From NCBI GenBank assembly GCA_963693365.1, contig CAVNZM010000004.1, forward strand, positions 11,036,001 to 11,100,000: a stretch of 64,000 nt of DNA, read 5' to 3'. The translations under genes and the position numbers were made by a program. Source of the DNA: Amoebidium appalachense. Its lineage: Eukaryota; Ichthyosporea. Positions 45,601 through 57,422 of the stretch are shown here, one piece after another. Each line of letters opens with the position of its first letter. Position 1 is the first letter of the stretch. The notes beneath the pieces were generated by a model. The model was not told the origin of the DNA and did not search any database. It saw nothing but the letters and a program-made list of their open reading frames with translations.

Positions 45601-46210
45601 ATCGTTTGCAGTCAAAACACAATTGGCAACATTCCTCAACTATGCAGATGTGCATGTGGTGATCGAGTGTCAGCGTGTGTCTGTGTACACGGAACCAATT
45701 GTAAAGCTAACATACACATATTGTGGAGTGAGCGTAAGTCTGCACTCCAACAGTTTTGCGTTGGGCGGTTCAAACTAATACTGGAGGTAGTCCGTCTCGA
45801 CGCATTGCAGGAGATGAAAGAATCCGGTATGAATGCAAGAAAGAAACCAAGCAACTGAGAAATTCATGGCTCCTGCAACATTCTTTTTTGCGACTACAGT
45901 AATAATCATATTAGGCATTGGACCCCCCTTCCCCCCTCCCCCTCCCCACTCCCCCCTTCCCCCCTTCCCTGCCCCGCCACCGCCGTCCCTCCTCTCTCGT
46001 CCCCCTCTCCCCCCCCCCCTTTCCCTTTCCTTCCCTCCTCTCCTCTCCTCCCTTCTTTTCCACCCTCTTTCATCCAATCAGATCCCTGCTATAACGGCAC
46101 ATGTGGTGTGGGTGGTACCAGCTGCACCGTGCCCCCCAATGACGTCACCAAGTTTGTGTGCACGTGCAAGCCTGGCTTCTACGTGGACAGCACCTGCAAG
46201 GGTAATACTA

Positions 46211-46255
<45 letters not shown>

Positions 46256-47880
46256 AAAAAAAGTTTTGGCCAGTCCCCAGATAATTCAGTCCACTCCCAT
46301 CACACCCTCTATCATCTACTCAACAACCCATCAACATACTGTGCCCCTTTCAGTCCCCGGCCTGCGACTGAGATATTTCCCTTGAAGTTGCAGCAAACAA
46401 GAGAAATTGTAAGGCGGCGTGCCCCCTCTTCGGAACACTTAGCAACCTACCTCTCCAAAACCCGTACAGAATGCGTGCAAAGACGTAGCATAACTTTCGT
46501 TTTTAGCAGCCCCCTCCTTCTCTCCGTTTCCCAATCACCCAACCATTATATACCATTATAATGTATCATATCAGCACATACACACTGCTTTGTCTCCGAA
46601 GTCTAGTTAGATTTCCCTGCTCACCACGACAATCCCCAACTTGGCCTTACTATCCCGAACTCAACACGCCTGTAACTTGACGCAACCACACCACCACTGC
46701 CGCCAGCGGGCAAACACTAATATATGTACACTACGCTTTATTTTAAACACACACATCCACCATCCCTTCAGAGTGTCCGCCATCCACCGTGGCCAACTGC
46801 CAGTCAGTAGTGTGTGATGGGCCCACCACCAGCACGTGCACCAGTTGCCTGCTGGGCTACTATTGGGCAAAGGGCAATACCACATGCACCAGTACGTGTC
46901 ACGTTCTGACCCCACTGCCAACCCTCCTCCCCTTCCCTCCCCCCCCCCCCCCCCTCCCCCCCCCCCCGCCCCCATGCGCCCCTCCCCCCCCCCCCCCCCC
47001 CTCCCTCCCATCTCCCCGCTGCCTCCCCCCCTTCACCCACCTTCATCCCGTTTAGCCATCCCATGGCCCACTACATCCCGCTTGCAGCCCTTTTTTCCAT
47101 CTGACACCCCCTACCTCAAAGCCCACCCACCACCCACCCGTTCCCCATCATAAAACATTTATGTGTTGTCCGGCGGACTTCCAATGGCAATTTCATATGC
47201 AACGGAGTTCCACACAGCTATCTTCTAACACGGTGAGGCTCTAAGACTTAGTCTTGTAAACTGTTCGCAACTCTGTCTCTGCCGACTCAACCTATCTCTT
47301 ACATTCTTATAGGTTCGAGAGAAGAACTTTAACAGTTGCAACCGTTGGTATATCCTCTACGTATATCCTCTAAGCATTTCCAATAAGTATATCCTCTAAG
47401 TATATCGTCTAGATAAGTCATTATCTATTTATATCACGTTCGGCACAGTATCCTCTGGGTATATCCTTTAATTATTTCAGTCTAGGTACGCACGCGTTCT
47501 CTTGGCACAGTATCCTCTAGGTATATCCTCTAGGCATATCCCCTCAGTATATCCTCTTGGTAAATCCTTCAGGTATATCCTCTAAATGCTCCATTGGTTT
47601 ATCCTCAAAGTATGATATATCTCTAGGTATCATAGTATATATTCTCTTAGTAAGCGTATTCTTACATACAGGGTGCACCGAGCCAGCCAATTGTACCACC
47701 ATCATCCCATGCAAAACAGCCAGTGATGCTGTGTGTGAAAGCTGCAAGACAGGATTCGAAATGAAGGACGGGATTTGTGTGGCCCAGCAGACGGCAAACA
47801 CTCCCAGTGCCGCAAATAGGTTAAACATCGGCACTGCTGCACTAGTTGCACTTCTGTTTGCTTTTGCCATGATGTTCTGA
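40478..47880 (+). CDS. Secreted, probably GPI-anchored cysteine-rich surface protein
   Basis: Six exons join to 440 aa: 40478-40529, 41254-41409, 41796-42461, 46082-46201, 46772-46891 and 47672-47880. Exon 1 encodes a signal peptide (MARPRVPLLCALLLSLLG). Exon 2 carries an EGF-like cysteine pattern (CKCKQGYF). Exon 3 is a long block of CxxC units ending in GYY (SCKDGYYL, ECNFGYYL, KCNDGYYI), recalling furin-like repeats and the variant surface proteins of diplomonads. Exons 4-5 are single short modules. Exon 6 ends with a 20-residue hydrophobic tail at the very C-terminus (GTAALVALLFAFAMMF), as expected for a GPI-anchor signal. All five introns are phase 1. Intron 3 is enlarged by a foldback element at 42758-45751. 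The gene is convergent with a second cysteine-rich gene. The product is likely an extracellular disulfide-rich coat or adhesion protein; the ligand is unknown. Confidence 0.85.
40660..41052. repeat. (CA)n microsatellite region with C run
   Basis: CA arrays (40664-40730, 40763-40860, 40943-41052) and a C run at 40740-40762, all within intron 1 of the cysteine-rich gene. Confidence 0.9.
42753..42757. repeat. Left target-site duplication AGTTT
   Basis: AGTTT abuts the left end of the foldback element and is matched at 45752-45756. Confidence 0.75.
43001..43006 (+). promoter_or_regulatory. TATA-like element, foldback unit 1
   Basis: TATATA within CACGGGTATATAAGCC lies 31 bases before an ATG at 43032. 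A CCAATCCGATTAG motif is about 55 bases further upstream. Confidence 0.45.
43030..43170 (+). repeat. 13-bp minisatellite CATGGAGTTCAGT
   Basis: About ten tandem copies with small variants (ACATGG, TTCATGG). The same minisatellite, in differing copy number, occurs in units 2 (43744-43806) and 3 (44381-44508) and inverted at 44680-44790 and 45368-45478. Confidence 0.85.
43032..43516 (+). CDS. Repeated small open frame in the foldback element
   Basis: A frame of up to about 152 codons starts at the first ATG after the TATA-like motif (MEFSHGVQTWSSDMEFSHGV) and is open into the next unit (ending TYAHSTICVC). The first 40 codons translate the 13-bp minisatellite. Versions of it occur in units 2 (43746-44153) and 5 (minus strand, 45485-45018). 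A competing frame of 112 codons on the other strand is also conserved between units. Neither is recognised, and conservation between recent copies is no evidence for coding. Confidence 0.2.
43715..43720 (+). promoter_or_regulatory. TATA-like element, foldback unit 2
   Basis: Same arrangement as unit 1: TATATA 31 bases before ATG 43746, with CCAATCCGATTAG upstream. Confidence 0.45.
44352..44357 (+). promoter_or_regulatory. TATA-like element, foldback unit 3
   Basis: Same arrangement: TATATA 31 bases before ATG 44383. The two inverted units carry it on the minus strand (near 44813 and 45504). Confidence 0.45.
45752..45756. repeat. Right target-site duplication AGTTT
   Basis: AGTTT abuts the right end of the foldback element and is matched at 42753-42757. 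Confidence 0.75.
47330..47645 (+). repeat. GTATATCCTCTAAG minisatellite region
   Basis: Loose tandem array of a unit near 14 bp with core TATATCCTCT, interrupted by diverged bases. About a dozen recognisable cores. It lies in the last intron of the first cysteine-rich gene, immediately before the final exon acceptor at 47671. Confidence 0.75.
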
Positions 47881-48861
47881 GTCTTTGAGATATTTTTCTT
47901 TCCCCCCCCCCCCCCCCCCCCCCCCCCGGCTTGAAATTGAACAAAAACCCCCAACCCTCCACCTTTTTAAAATTTAAAAGTATCATTAAAATTCCGCTGG
48001 AGTCGGCTTCCTTGCTCTACTTAGCCAATAATGAGCATGGAAGGGTGCACGTGTTATGATAACACAGGCCGGAATCATATCCGAATCTATTGTGGGCTGG
48101 CCGTTGGGCATATAAGTGTTATCAACATCATAAAGTTTGCTGCTCAAGTCATTTGGTCTTCATAACTTTTTTAAGGTGTTCAGTCGCTCTTGTTTTATTG
48201 GGAGACGACAAAATAAGTAGTTTTGTAAACCAGCTCATATGTGCCGAATATAGGACGCTCTCATTGTGCCGAGCGTTCTGCTGGCCAATAAACACATATT
48301 GTATGGGTTTGACTCCCAGGGATACTATGTAAATATCCCACCACTCCGACACTAAATATTAAACAGAATTGCCAACTACCGTATGATTTTTCAACGTGTA
48401 CAGGGTTGAAGGTCAATCGAGAAGAAGGCTGATATCATGCCATCGCCCAATCAAAATATTTGGGAGGGAGAGGGGGGGGGTTAGTGGCCATGGCCCAAGG
48501 CCAAAGGGGAGGAAGGGGAGAGAATCCGTTTGCGTGTGTGTGTGTGTGTGGGGGAGGGGGGGGGGGGGGGGGAGAAGGGGGAGAGAGAGCTCCTGTCAGT
48601 GGGATGGAGGTGTGTGTCAATGAGTGGCCGGGGTGTGTGAGAGGCTGGGGGAGGGGGACGGGGGGAGGGTGGGGGGAGGGTGCTTCAGCTCTATATACAT
48701 GTAGAACCCTAGCAATGCCCGAAGTGAAGCCTAAGAAACTGAGCTGGTGGTTGCTGACCATTCACCCGGTTGTAATGTAACTGTTCAGTGACGTAGGAAG
48801 CAAACCCAGTCCAGCGTGCACATACACACACACATTGTGCAGTTGTAGTAAGAGGCATTCC

Positions 48862-48892
<31 letters not shown>

Positions 48893-49558
48893 AAAAAAAA
48901 TAGAAATAAAAAATAAACAAATAAATAAAATAAAATAGAAGAAAAGAAAAGAAAAGAAAAAAAGAAGGGGGGGGGGGGGGGGGGGGGGGGGGATCAAGTT
49001 CGCGTGATTTGCCTGTCACACATTTGCGAAACGTGCCCCCCTAAGGGAAGAAAGGCCAAGAAAAGAACACAACAAAGAAAACCGGGATACCTGTGATCGA
49101 CCCCCCCCCCCCCCCCTCCTTCCTTCCCTCCTTCCTTCCTTCCCCCCTTCCCCCTCCCTCTTTCCCTCCCCCCCTCCCCCCCCCCCCCCCCCCCGGCCCC
49201 CTCCGGACCCCCCCCCCCTCCCCCCTCCCCTCCCTTCCCTCCCCCCTCCCCCCCACTCCCCTCCCCCTCGCCCTCCCTCCAAATAGGAGGGAAAAAAAAA
49301 AAAAAGATCGAAAGAAAGGAAAAAGAAAAAGCGAAGAGGCTCCTGTGCCCCCCCCCCCCCCCCCCCCCCTCCTCCTCCTCCTCAAATCCCCCCCCCCCCC
49401 CCCCCTCCTCCTCAAATCCCCCCCCCCCCCCAAAAAAAAAAATAAAAAATAATAAGCTCGCGTGGTTTGCCCCTCACACATTTGCGAGCCGTTTCCCGCA
49501 AAAGGAAGAAAGACCAAGAAGAGAACACAACAAAGAAAAACGGGGTACCCGTGATCGA

Positions 49559-49590
<32 letters not shown>

Positions 49591-50538
49591 CCTTCCCCCC
49601 TCCCTCCCCCCTCCCTCTTCCCCCTCCCCCCCCCATCCCCCCCCCCCCCCCCCCCCCCCCCCTCCTTCCCCCTGCCCCCTCCAAAAGAAAAAAAAAAAAA
49701 AAAAAAAAAAGAAAGGAGAAAGGAAAAAAGAAAGAAGAAAGAAAAAGTGAAGAGGCCCCTGTGGTTCCTCCCCACCCCTCTCCTCCTCCTTCTACCTCGG
49801 GGGAGGAAGAAAAAAAAGGGGAAAAAAAGAAAAAAAAGAAAAAAGGACCCCCGAGCCGTGGTTGACTTCCATGCATTTACGAGACGCGCTCCAAGAAATG
49901 AAGAAAGACACAAAGAAAAGACTCCATGAAAGAAATCGAAGTATGTACCCAGGTACCCACACAAGTAAGAGCCGGGCCTATCAAACATATTGCAAGGCAA
50001 TGACACAGGGTTCAAAGGTGCAGGCGTTTGCACGTGCTCTGTAAATCTCCCTGTAAATCGGCATAAGTCGACACATTTATTCATTTCAAACCTTTCGAAC
50101 GATGGTTCCACCTCGGGAGATTGGGATCCGGGCAACAGTCTGTAAGGTCGGTGCGTAGTAGACAACATGGGTATGAGGTCCCCCATTGTACACAAGAGAT
50201 GGGATAGAAAAGTGCGCTGACCAATATGGTATCACGCCCAAACAGTTTTTTTTTTTTGGGTGGGGGGGGGGGGGGGGGGGGGGGGGGAGGGGAGGGCAAG
50301 TGGGGGTGGTGTGTGTGTTGTGTGTTTGTGGGGAGGGGAAAAGGAAGGGGGGATGGGGGGTGGGTGGGAGGATTTGGCATTGACACATTTATTGGGGTTT
50401 GCGAATTAGAATCAACAGAAAAGATCGAAATTCAAAAGCTCATAAAAAAGCCCGAAATTCCACTAAGTAACATAGAAAAATCTGTCGCCTTCACGCACCT
50501 GTGGCCCATACCCAACCACCAGGGTTGCTTTCACAGGT
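47881..50538. other. Intergenic region between the convergent cysteine-rich genes
   Basis: Contains ordinary sequence to about 48450 (possible AATAAA at 48286), then G, C and A runs, purine-rich stretches and a duplicated 400-450 bp unit (separate entry). No gene is supported. The long proline- or glycine-rich open frames here translate homopolymers. Confidence 0.6.
48993..49970. repeat. Tandem duplication of a 400-450 bp unit
   Basis: Unit A (from 48993) and unit B (from 49450) each start with a segment containing TTTGC, CACACATTTGCGA and GAACACAACAAAGAAAA, then GTGATCGACC and a C run. They continue through CT-rich DNA to an A-rich block with GAAAAAG and GAAGAGGC, then CCTGTG. A third, more diverged start is at 49853-49960. 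Confidence 0.65.
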
Positions 50539-53276
50539 CTAGTTCACAACCAACGCTAGTATAACACACAAATATCCAAAAACAACCCAATGGGCAGTTC
50601 CTATTGGCTGCAGGTCACACGCAGCGCCGTCACGTGGGGGCATAGCAAGTGAGCAGTGGGTTTGGGGTTCTGCCCAGCCATCGTTGCAGCTCAGACACAC
50701 CGTGTCTCCGGTCTCTGTCTTGCATACGGTGGTGCGGTTGCAGGTGGGGTACTCGCTGCAGCCTGTGTGTGTGTGTGAAAGGGTTAGGGTGGGTTAAACC
50801 GTGTTTCCGTATGAGAGCTGGGGGTATACGTGCGATATGTGCACATTTTCTGGCAGTAATTGGGTGGTTGTTTTGTGCTTTGGTGTGTTATTGCTTTTTC
50901 CCCCCTGGTTGTTGTTGTCCCCCCCCTCCCCCCCCTTATTTTTTTTTTTTTTTTTTTTTTTGGGGAGGGGGGGGGGAGGGGGGGAGGGGGGGGGGGGGGG
51001 GGGGGGGTGGTGGTGGGGGAGTGGGGGGGACAGGGCAAAGAAGAAGGATGTAAGGACTGTGCCGGGGGAAGGGAGAAGAAAGTGATTTCAGAATATGGTA
51101 CAGATACATCTTCTGTTAGCGAAGATACACATGTCTAGTGTGGACGGTATGATGAGTGTCCAGGATGAATGGGCAGCACAAACGCGGGATGTGTGTGTGT
51201 GTGTCTGTGTGTGTGTGTTTGCGTACGTATGTACGTGTGTGTGTGTGTCTGTGTCGGTGTGTGGATATGTTTGTGTACGTGTGTGTGAGCGCGCGCGCGC
51301 ATGTGTACGTATGTGTATGTTTGGGTTTGGGGTTTGGGGGGGAGGGGGGGGGGGGGGGGGGAGGGGTTACATACGATTGCATCTGCCGTTAGCAGCTAGG
51401 TAGTAACCGCCCACACAGGCCAGGCATGTGGTATCATCAATGGTTAGGCCCGTGCAGTGCAGGTCAGCTGTGCACCCGAGGGGCTGTGGGCAGGCTGTGG
51501 GATCGGGTAAATTTTATTGGATATTTGTTACTTGTGCAGGGAAAATGCTATAATTGTATTTATGGGGTAGCGTTCAAAAGGGAACAGGTCGGGGTGGGGG
51601 TGGGGGATAACAGGGGGTAACAGCATAGCAATCAATGTTGCTACAACAAAGGGGTGTATTCGTTACAAATACATATGCGTTCGGGGGAGGGGGGAGGGGG
51701 AGAGGGGGGGGGGGTGTTGGGCTTTATAACACACTGGAGATGCCTTTGCGGAATGGGTGTCTTTACAAAGGGTTTTACGGAACACAATCAAAGCACTTAA
51801 ATACCTTAAAGAAACACCACTAGGGGGCCACCAACCACTGCACTGTGACGTGCCATCCACGGTGTACCCTGGCTCACACTCACGGCACTGACTGCTGGCT
51901 GCACTGCTGCACGTGTACTCCCCAGCAATACAGTGTGCTGGTTGCTGGCAGGCTGCAGAGGTTCGGGGGTGAATGGGTGTGGTGGCATATATGGATGGGG
52001 GGTGGAGAGGGGAGGGGTGGGGGGGTGAGGGGCAAGGAGGGAGAGGAGGGAGAGAGAAAGGGGGGGAGGGGGGGGAGGGGGGAGGGGGAGAGAGAGAGAG
52101 AGAGGAGGAGGGGACAACGGGGGAAGTTAGAAGGGGCGGGAAGGGCGGGAGGAGGACGGAACGCTTGATGAGTTGTTTCATTTGTGATGGGGGTCGGGTG
52201 TAAAGGGTAGGAGGGTTGGAGCGTGGCCCCGAGGGGGGGGAGAGGGAGGGGGGGGGGGGGACGAGGGGGAAGGGGGAGGAAGGGAAAGGGGTGGGGGGAA
52301 GGGGGGGGTTCAAAGGCTTACCTTCGCATTTTCCATCAGCAAGGTAATAGCCCTCAATGCACCCAGCACACATTGAGCTACCATCAGACACACTGCATGT
52401 CTCATACTGCATGCAATGGGCAATGTTGGGCACGGGGCACTTGCTGCAGTCCGTCAAATTTCCATTCGCGTGGTAGAACCCCCCCCTCACACTGGCAGGT
52501 AAAACTATCCGGCCCGTTTGATTGGCAGATGCCGTTGGTGCAGGCGGGAGAGCCGTTGTGCCAGAAGGGAAGGCACGGGTCTGCAAATGCACAGGTGTAA
52601 ATGATTTATCGATCTCATTCACGATTTTTGGGTTTGTCCTAGCGCGCACATGTGTATGGTACCACCCATCACTCCAGCTCAATGTGTTATACGTCCTCCT
52701 CCTTCCAACCCCCCCCCCCCTCCCTTCCCCCGGCCCCTTCCCTGAACTGTGGTCCTAAGCTCCTGAGTTCCCCAGGAAGAAAATTAGACAACACGTGAGG
52801 GCGCGCGGGGGGAGGGGGGGGGGGGAGGGAGGGGGAGGGGGAACAAATGGGGAATCATAACGTCCTCCTTCTTCCCCCCCCCCCCTTCCTCCCCCGGCCC
52901 CTTCCCTGAACTCTGGTCGTAAGCTCCTGAGTTCCCCAGGAAGAAAATTAGACAAGGAGGGGAGGGGGGGGGGGGGGGGGGGGGGGGAAAGGGAGGGAGG
53001 GGGAACAAATGGGGAATCATAAGCCCGTGGTAAGCAAAAACAAAAGTAAATAAAGGACAAGAAGAAAAGGGAGAAAGAAGTAAAGAAGAGGTACATGACA
53101 ATATTCGTTTGTTCAGCCTTTGACCACCAACTACGTGTAGGTTAGGTATGCATACCTTTGGCACACTTTCCAGCCACCACCACGTATCCCTCGTTGCATG
53201 CAGTACATGTGCCGGCCGTCTTGCTCGTGCACACAATGTTGTTGATGGGGCAGTTGGGGACGTCGGACCGGCATTC

Positions 53277-53369
<93 letters not shown>

Positions 53370-53635
53370 GGCCGGCGGGGGGGGGGGGGGGGAGGGGGAA
53401 GGGGTGAGAGAGGAGGTAGGAGGGGGAGGGGGGGGGGGGGGGAGGGGGAGGCATGGGGGCTGAATTAGTACGTGTTCATCCCAAACGAGTGCACTAGAAA
53501 GATCCCTGGAACCCGTATGGACAACCAACAAATTAGATAGATAATCCATGAAAAAACATCTGTCATTCTTCTAGCACATAATATGTGTCCGCCCGCTGTG
53601 TTTTTGAAACAACGAGAGAAAGTGGGGGGAGAAGG

Positions 53636-53669
<34 letters not shown>

Positions 53670-54606
53670 GGGGAGGGGGGGGGGGGGGGGGGGGGAGGGG
53701 AGGGGAGAGGAGGGGGGGGGGGGAGGGGAGGGGAGGGGGGGGGGGGGGGGGGGGCGGGGGGGGGGGGGGGGGGGGGGAGGACTCTCGGAGTTTGGTTATG
53801 GTATCAAATTTTAGGTACGAGATGAAAGGAATAAGAGGTTGAGGAGTGGGCGGGGGGGCTTGGAATGGGGGGAAGGTTGGGGGGAGGGGGAGGGATTTTT
53901 TTCCAGTCACCTGGGTCACATCTGCCGCTACTAACATCGTAGTAATTGGTCTCACATTCCCCACAGGTGCTGTCTGATTGGTTGTTGCAGTAGTACAACT
54001 TGCAGTGGGGCAGGTGCAGATCCGTGCAAGCTGATTGGAGGAGGGGGGTAAGAGGGTGTGTAAATGGCCGGTGGTGAAAGTGGGGGATTAGAATGTGTCA
54101 CAGAATACGAGATACACGATGAACAATACAAACGGTCCCCCCCCCTCCCCCTCCCCCCCCCCCCCCCCCCAAAAAGGCACGCCAACAGTATGCATAACAG
54201 GGTATGTGCCGTCACTTTTCTCTGCCTTCTTCCCCCTTCAAAAAAAAAGGGTGGAGGCGCGGGCTGGGGGGGGGGGGGAGGGGGAGGGGGGTTGCAATCG
54301 ACCAGGGGGACCTTGCATGACATCCGTATTTTGTATCCATAACACAACTCCAATTATGCCCATATGGGTAGGTAGAGAGGCTACAGTATAAAAACAGCAA
54401 AGAATACAAGGCGAGGTGTGCAAGAAGAATTACCACTGTACCACAGTATGTGCGTGTTCTTGTAGGAGGGGGCAGAGGGAAGGGGGAAGGGGGGAGAAGG
54501 GGTGGGTGGGTGGGGGGGGGGGGTTGGGGGGGGGGGGGGGTTGGGGAGGGAGGATGTGTGTGTCTGTGTGTTGTGTGTGTGAGTGGGTGCGTTCGTGTGC
54601 GCGCGC

Positions 54607-54691
<85 letters not shown>

Positions 54692-55012
54692 ATTTGCGTG
54701 TGCGTGTTTTGTGGGTAGGTGTGTGTGCGGGCTGATGTGTGTGATGGGTTGGGTTTAGGGGATAAACACAAAGCATACCGGGACAATGAAAGTGCTCATC
54801 CAAGTAGAAGCTGGGCAAGCACAGCTCACACGTGTAGTCAGTCAGGCTCGTGCATTCAGTCACCTCCAGGCACCCCTCATCCCCCAGGCACGGTACACAC
54901 GTATAGTTCTGCTCGGGCTCGGGATATTGGCCCTTTCTGCACGTGCACGTGTTGTTGGGCCCCAGCCGGCATGTACCTACCTCACACACACCCTTGCAAG
55001 GGTCTGTATGTG

Positions 55013-55087
<75 letters not shown>

Positions 55088-55325
55088 GGGGAGGGGGAGG
55101 GAGGGGGAGAGGTTAGCATGTATTACAGAGTGCAACTCTTTTCTGATTTCTCTCTCCCTTTTCAAGAAGTGTGGCCTTTTCTTTTCTTGCCTTTCCTGGG
55201 CTCTCACAGACTAGCACCGTCTCACTCCCATCCCGAAAAAGAGCGTTTAGGACAGAGTTATAATAGCAGTGAATGTGTATGGCAAGAAGTCATGGATGGG
55301 TGGGTTCAGGCAGGGCAACGGCTTT

Positions 55326-55400
<75 letters not shown>

Positions 55401-55410
55401 ACGCGCACGT

Positions 55411-55449
<39 letters not shown>

Positions 55450-57391
55450 CATGCGCGCGTGCGTGTGTGCGTATGCGCCCACTACGTGCACGCGTTTATT
55501 CCCCCCCCCCCCCCCCCCCGCTTTTTTTTTTTGGGGGGGGGGGGGGGGGGGGATTTGAATGCGGAACACGGTACGAAGTACGCATACACGAAGGACACAT
55601 GCAAAGGCAAACATCCAAGTATGCAACATAGCCATGTGCACAGTATGCGTCATAAGCAGAGCCCATCCTCAGGGAGGGCCCAAGTCACCAATTGCGTCTG
55701 AGTTTCGACCCCTTAGCCCGCGTATATACGACTCTCCAACTCAGACAGCAGCATCAACTGACCTTGGGAGGGTCAACCCGTCTTGATCAAAGACGAGCAG
55801 GGTTGCTTATGCAAGCAAGGTGAGCAAAATGGTGAATATGTGTGTGCAAACTAATGCAGTGCAGCGAAAAATGCATATGTGCTTACAGATGCACGACCCA
55901 GAAAACTATGCCCGGTTGCATGGAAGTGGGGGGGGGGAGGGGGGTTCAATGGAAACGTACCGACAATGCACTGTGTTTTCTCCAAATTCGGAATCAACCC
56001 ACTATCACACCCTCCGCACTGAGAATTGTTTGATCCGGTACACGTCAGCTGGTCTGGTAGGCAGTGTTCGATTGAGGCACATTTGTCACAGTCCGATTGG
56101 GCAGAGTTAAGGTGTGTGCCAATAGGGCACGTGCATGTGAAGGTGTTGGTGGATGTGCTCGTGCAGTTCCCGTTGAGACACACACCGTTGCAGGAATCTG
56201 TCGGTTTGAGTGGCACACGGTGTGAGGTTACGGTATTTTTGCAATATGGCAGGTAACAAATACTAAAATTGTTACTAATAATAGTCTATAAGCCCATCCA
56301 TACTTCCTTATATGTTTTGAGCCTTTTCAGAATAATTGTGCACATTGCTAATGGTTGTTCAGCTGTGCCAGACGGGAGGGGGGAGAAGGGGGGGGGGGGG
56401 GGGGGGAGGAGGAGGGAAGGGAAATGCAGAGTACACATGAAAAGAAGCATATTCACCTTCTCGAATACTTTCCAATCCTTTGAACCCGGAATTGCTTTAC
56501 GTACCTAAATAAAAACACCCATTCCCACGTTCTCTTTCTCTCTCTCTCTCTTTTTTTCTTGGATTAATTTAGATTTTCTCGGACATAAGCCATGCCTAAC
56601 TTTGCAATTCAATCGTTCGGCCCGAGTATTCCTGCGAGTTCAATATGTGAAACTTACGGAGGTCACACGCCGTCCCATTCGAGTTCAGAATCCACCCGTT
56701 CTCACACTTGCTGCACTTCGAGTCACTTGGGCCGGTGCACGTCACAGGGTTCGAAATGCAGTGGGGAATGACGGTGCAATTGTCACAGTCCGACTTGGCA
56801 GGGATGAAGTATGAGCCAGCAGGACAGGCGCACGTGTAGGTGTTGGCAGATGTGATGGTGCAATTGCCGCTGAAACACACACCGGAGCAAGGATCTGCGG
56901 GTGTAAATGGTGTAAGATTTCGAGGTTTTACAGGCCCCGGGGCATAGAAAACAAGACAAAACAAAACAAAACAAAACAAAACCAAAAAAAAACAAAAAAA
57001 AACAAAACAAAAAAACCCTTGTTATTATATATAATACCTCCACATGCGATATATATCATGTACTTTCGTTATCTATATATGTATCTTGTTGGGTGGGAAT
57101 ATTGTTAGCCTTGGTGCCGGCACCTTATTACATATAGCTCACATACATCGCGTTAACTAACAGCACACTCCCCCCCAAAAGGGTGTGGGTGATATAAAAT
57201 TTAGAGGTTTAACAACAAACGACAATATCACTGATTGCATTTTCAGTCTTCGCAAAAAGCAATGACTTCATCGCAAGCATATTTTGTCAGGAAAAAGATG
57301 GCCGAGAACTTAGGTGGCATGATTGTTTTCCTTCTCTTCCTTTCTTTCTCTCTTTTTTCTTCTTCTTCTTTTTCTTTTTCTTTCTTTTTTT

Positions 57392-57422
<31 letters not shown>

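Larger units (their letters stand above)
42758..45751. mobile_element. 2994-bp foldback element in an intron
   Basis: Begins GTTGGAGTGCAGACTTACGC and ends with its exact reverse complement. AGTTT stands immediately outside both ends (42753-42757 and 45752-45756), as expected for a target-site duplication. The left side holds tandem direct units at 42758-43471, 43472-44108 and a truncated one from 44109. Around a centre at about 44592 (CTTCCAACA, five bases, TGTTGGAAG) the order reverses, with a truncated and a full inverted unit to 45751. The right arm pairs with about 1.1 kb of the left. Structures like this (long inverted repeats built of tandem units) are known as foldback elements, for example FB of Drosophila. 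No transposase is encoded. The element lies wholly within intron 3 of the 40478-47880 gene, so the exons are intact. Confidence 0.85.

Noticed and set aside
49041-50195. Long minus-strand frame rich in G, R and F
   Set aside because: Translates C, A and G homopolymer blocks and crosses a tandem duplication. No conserved segment or splice logic.
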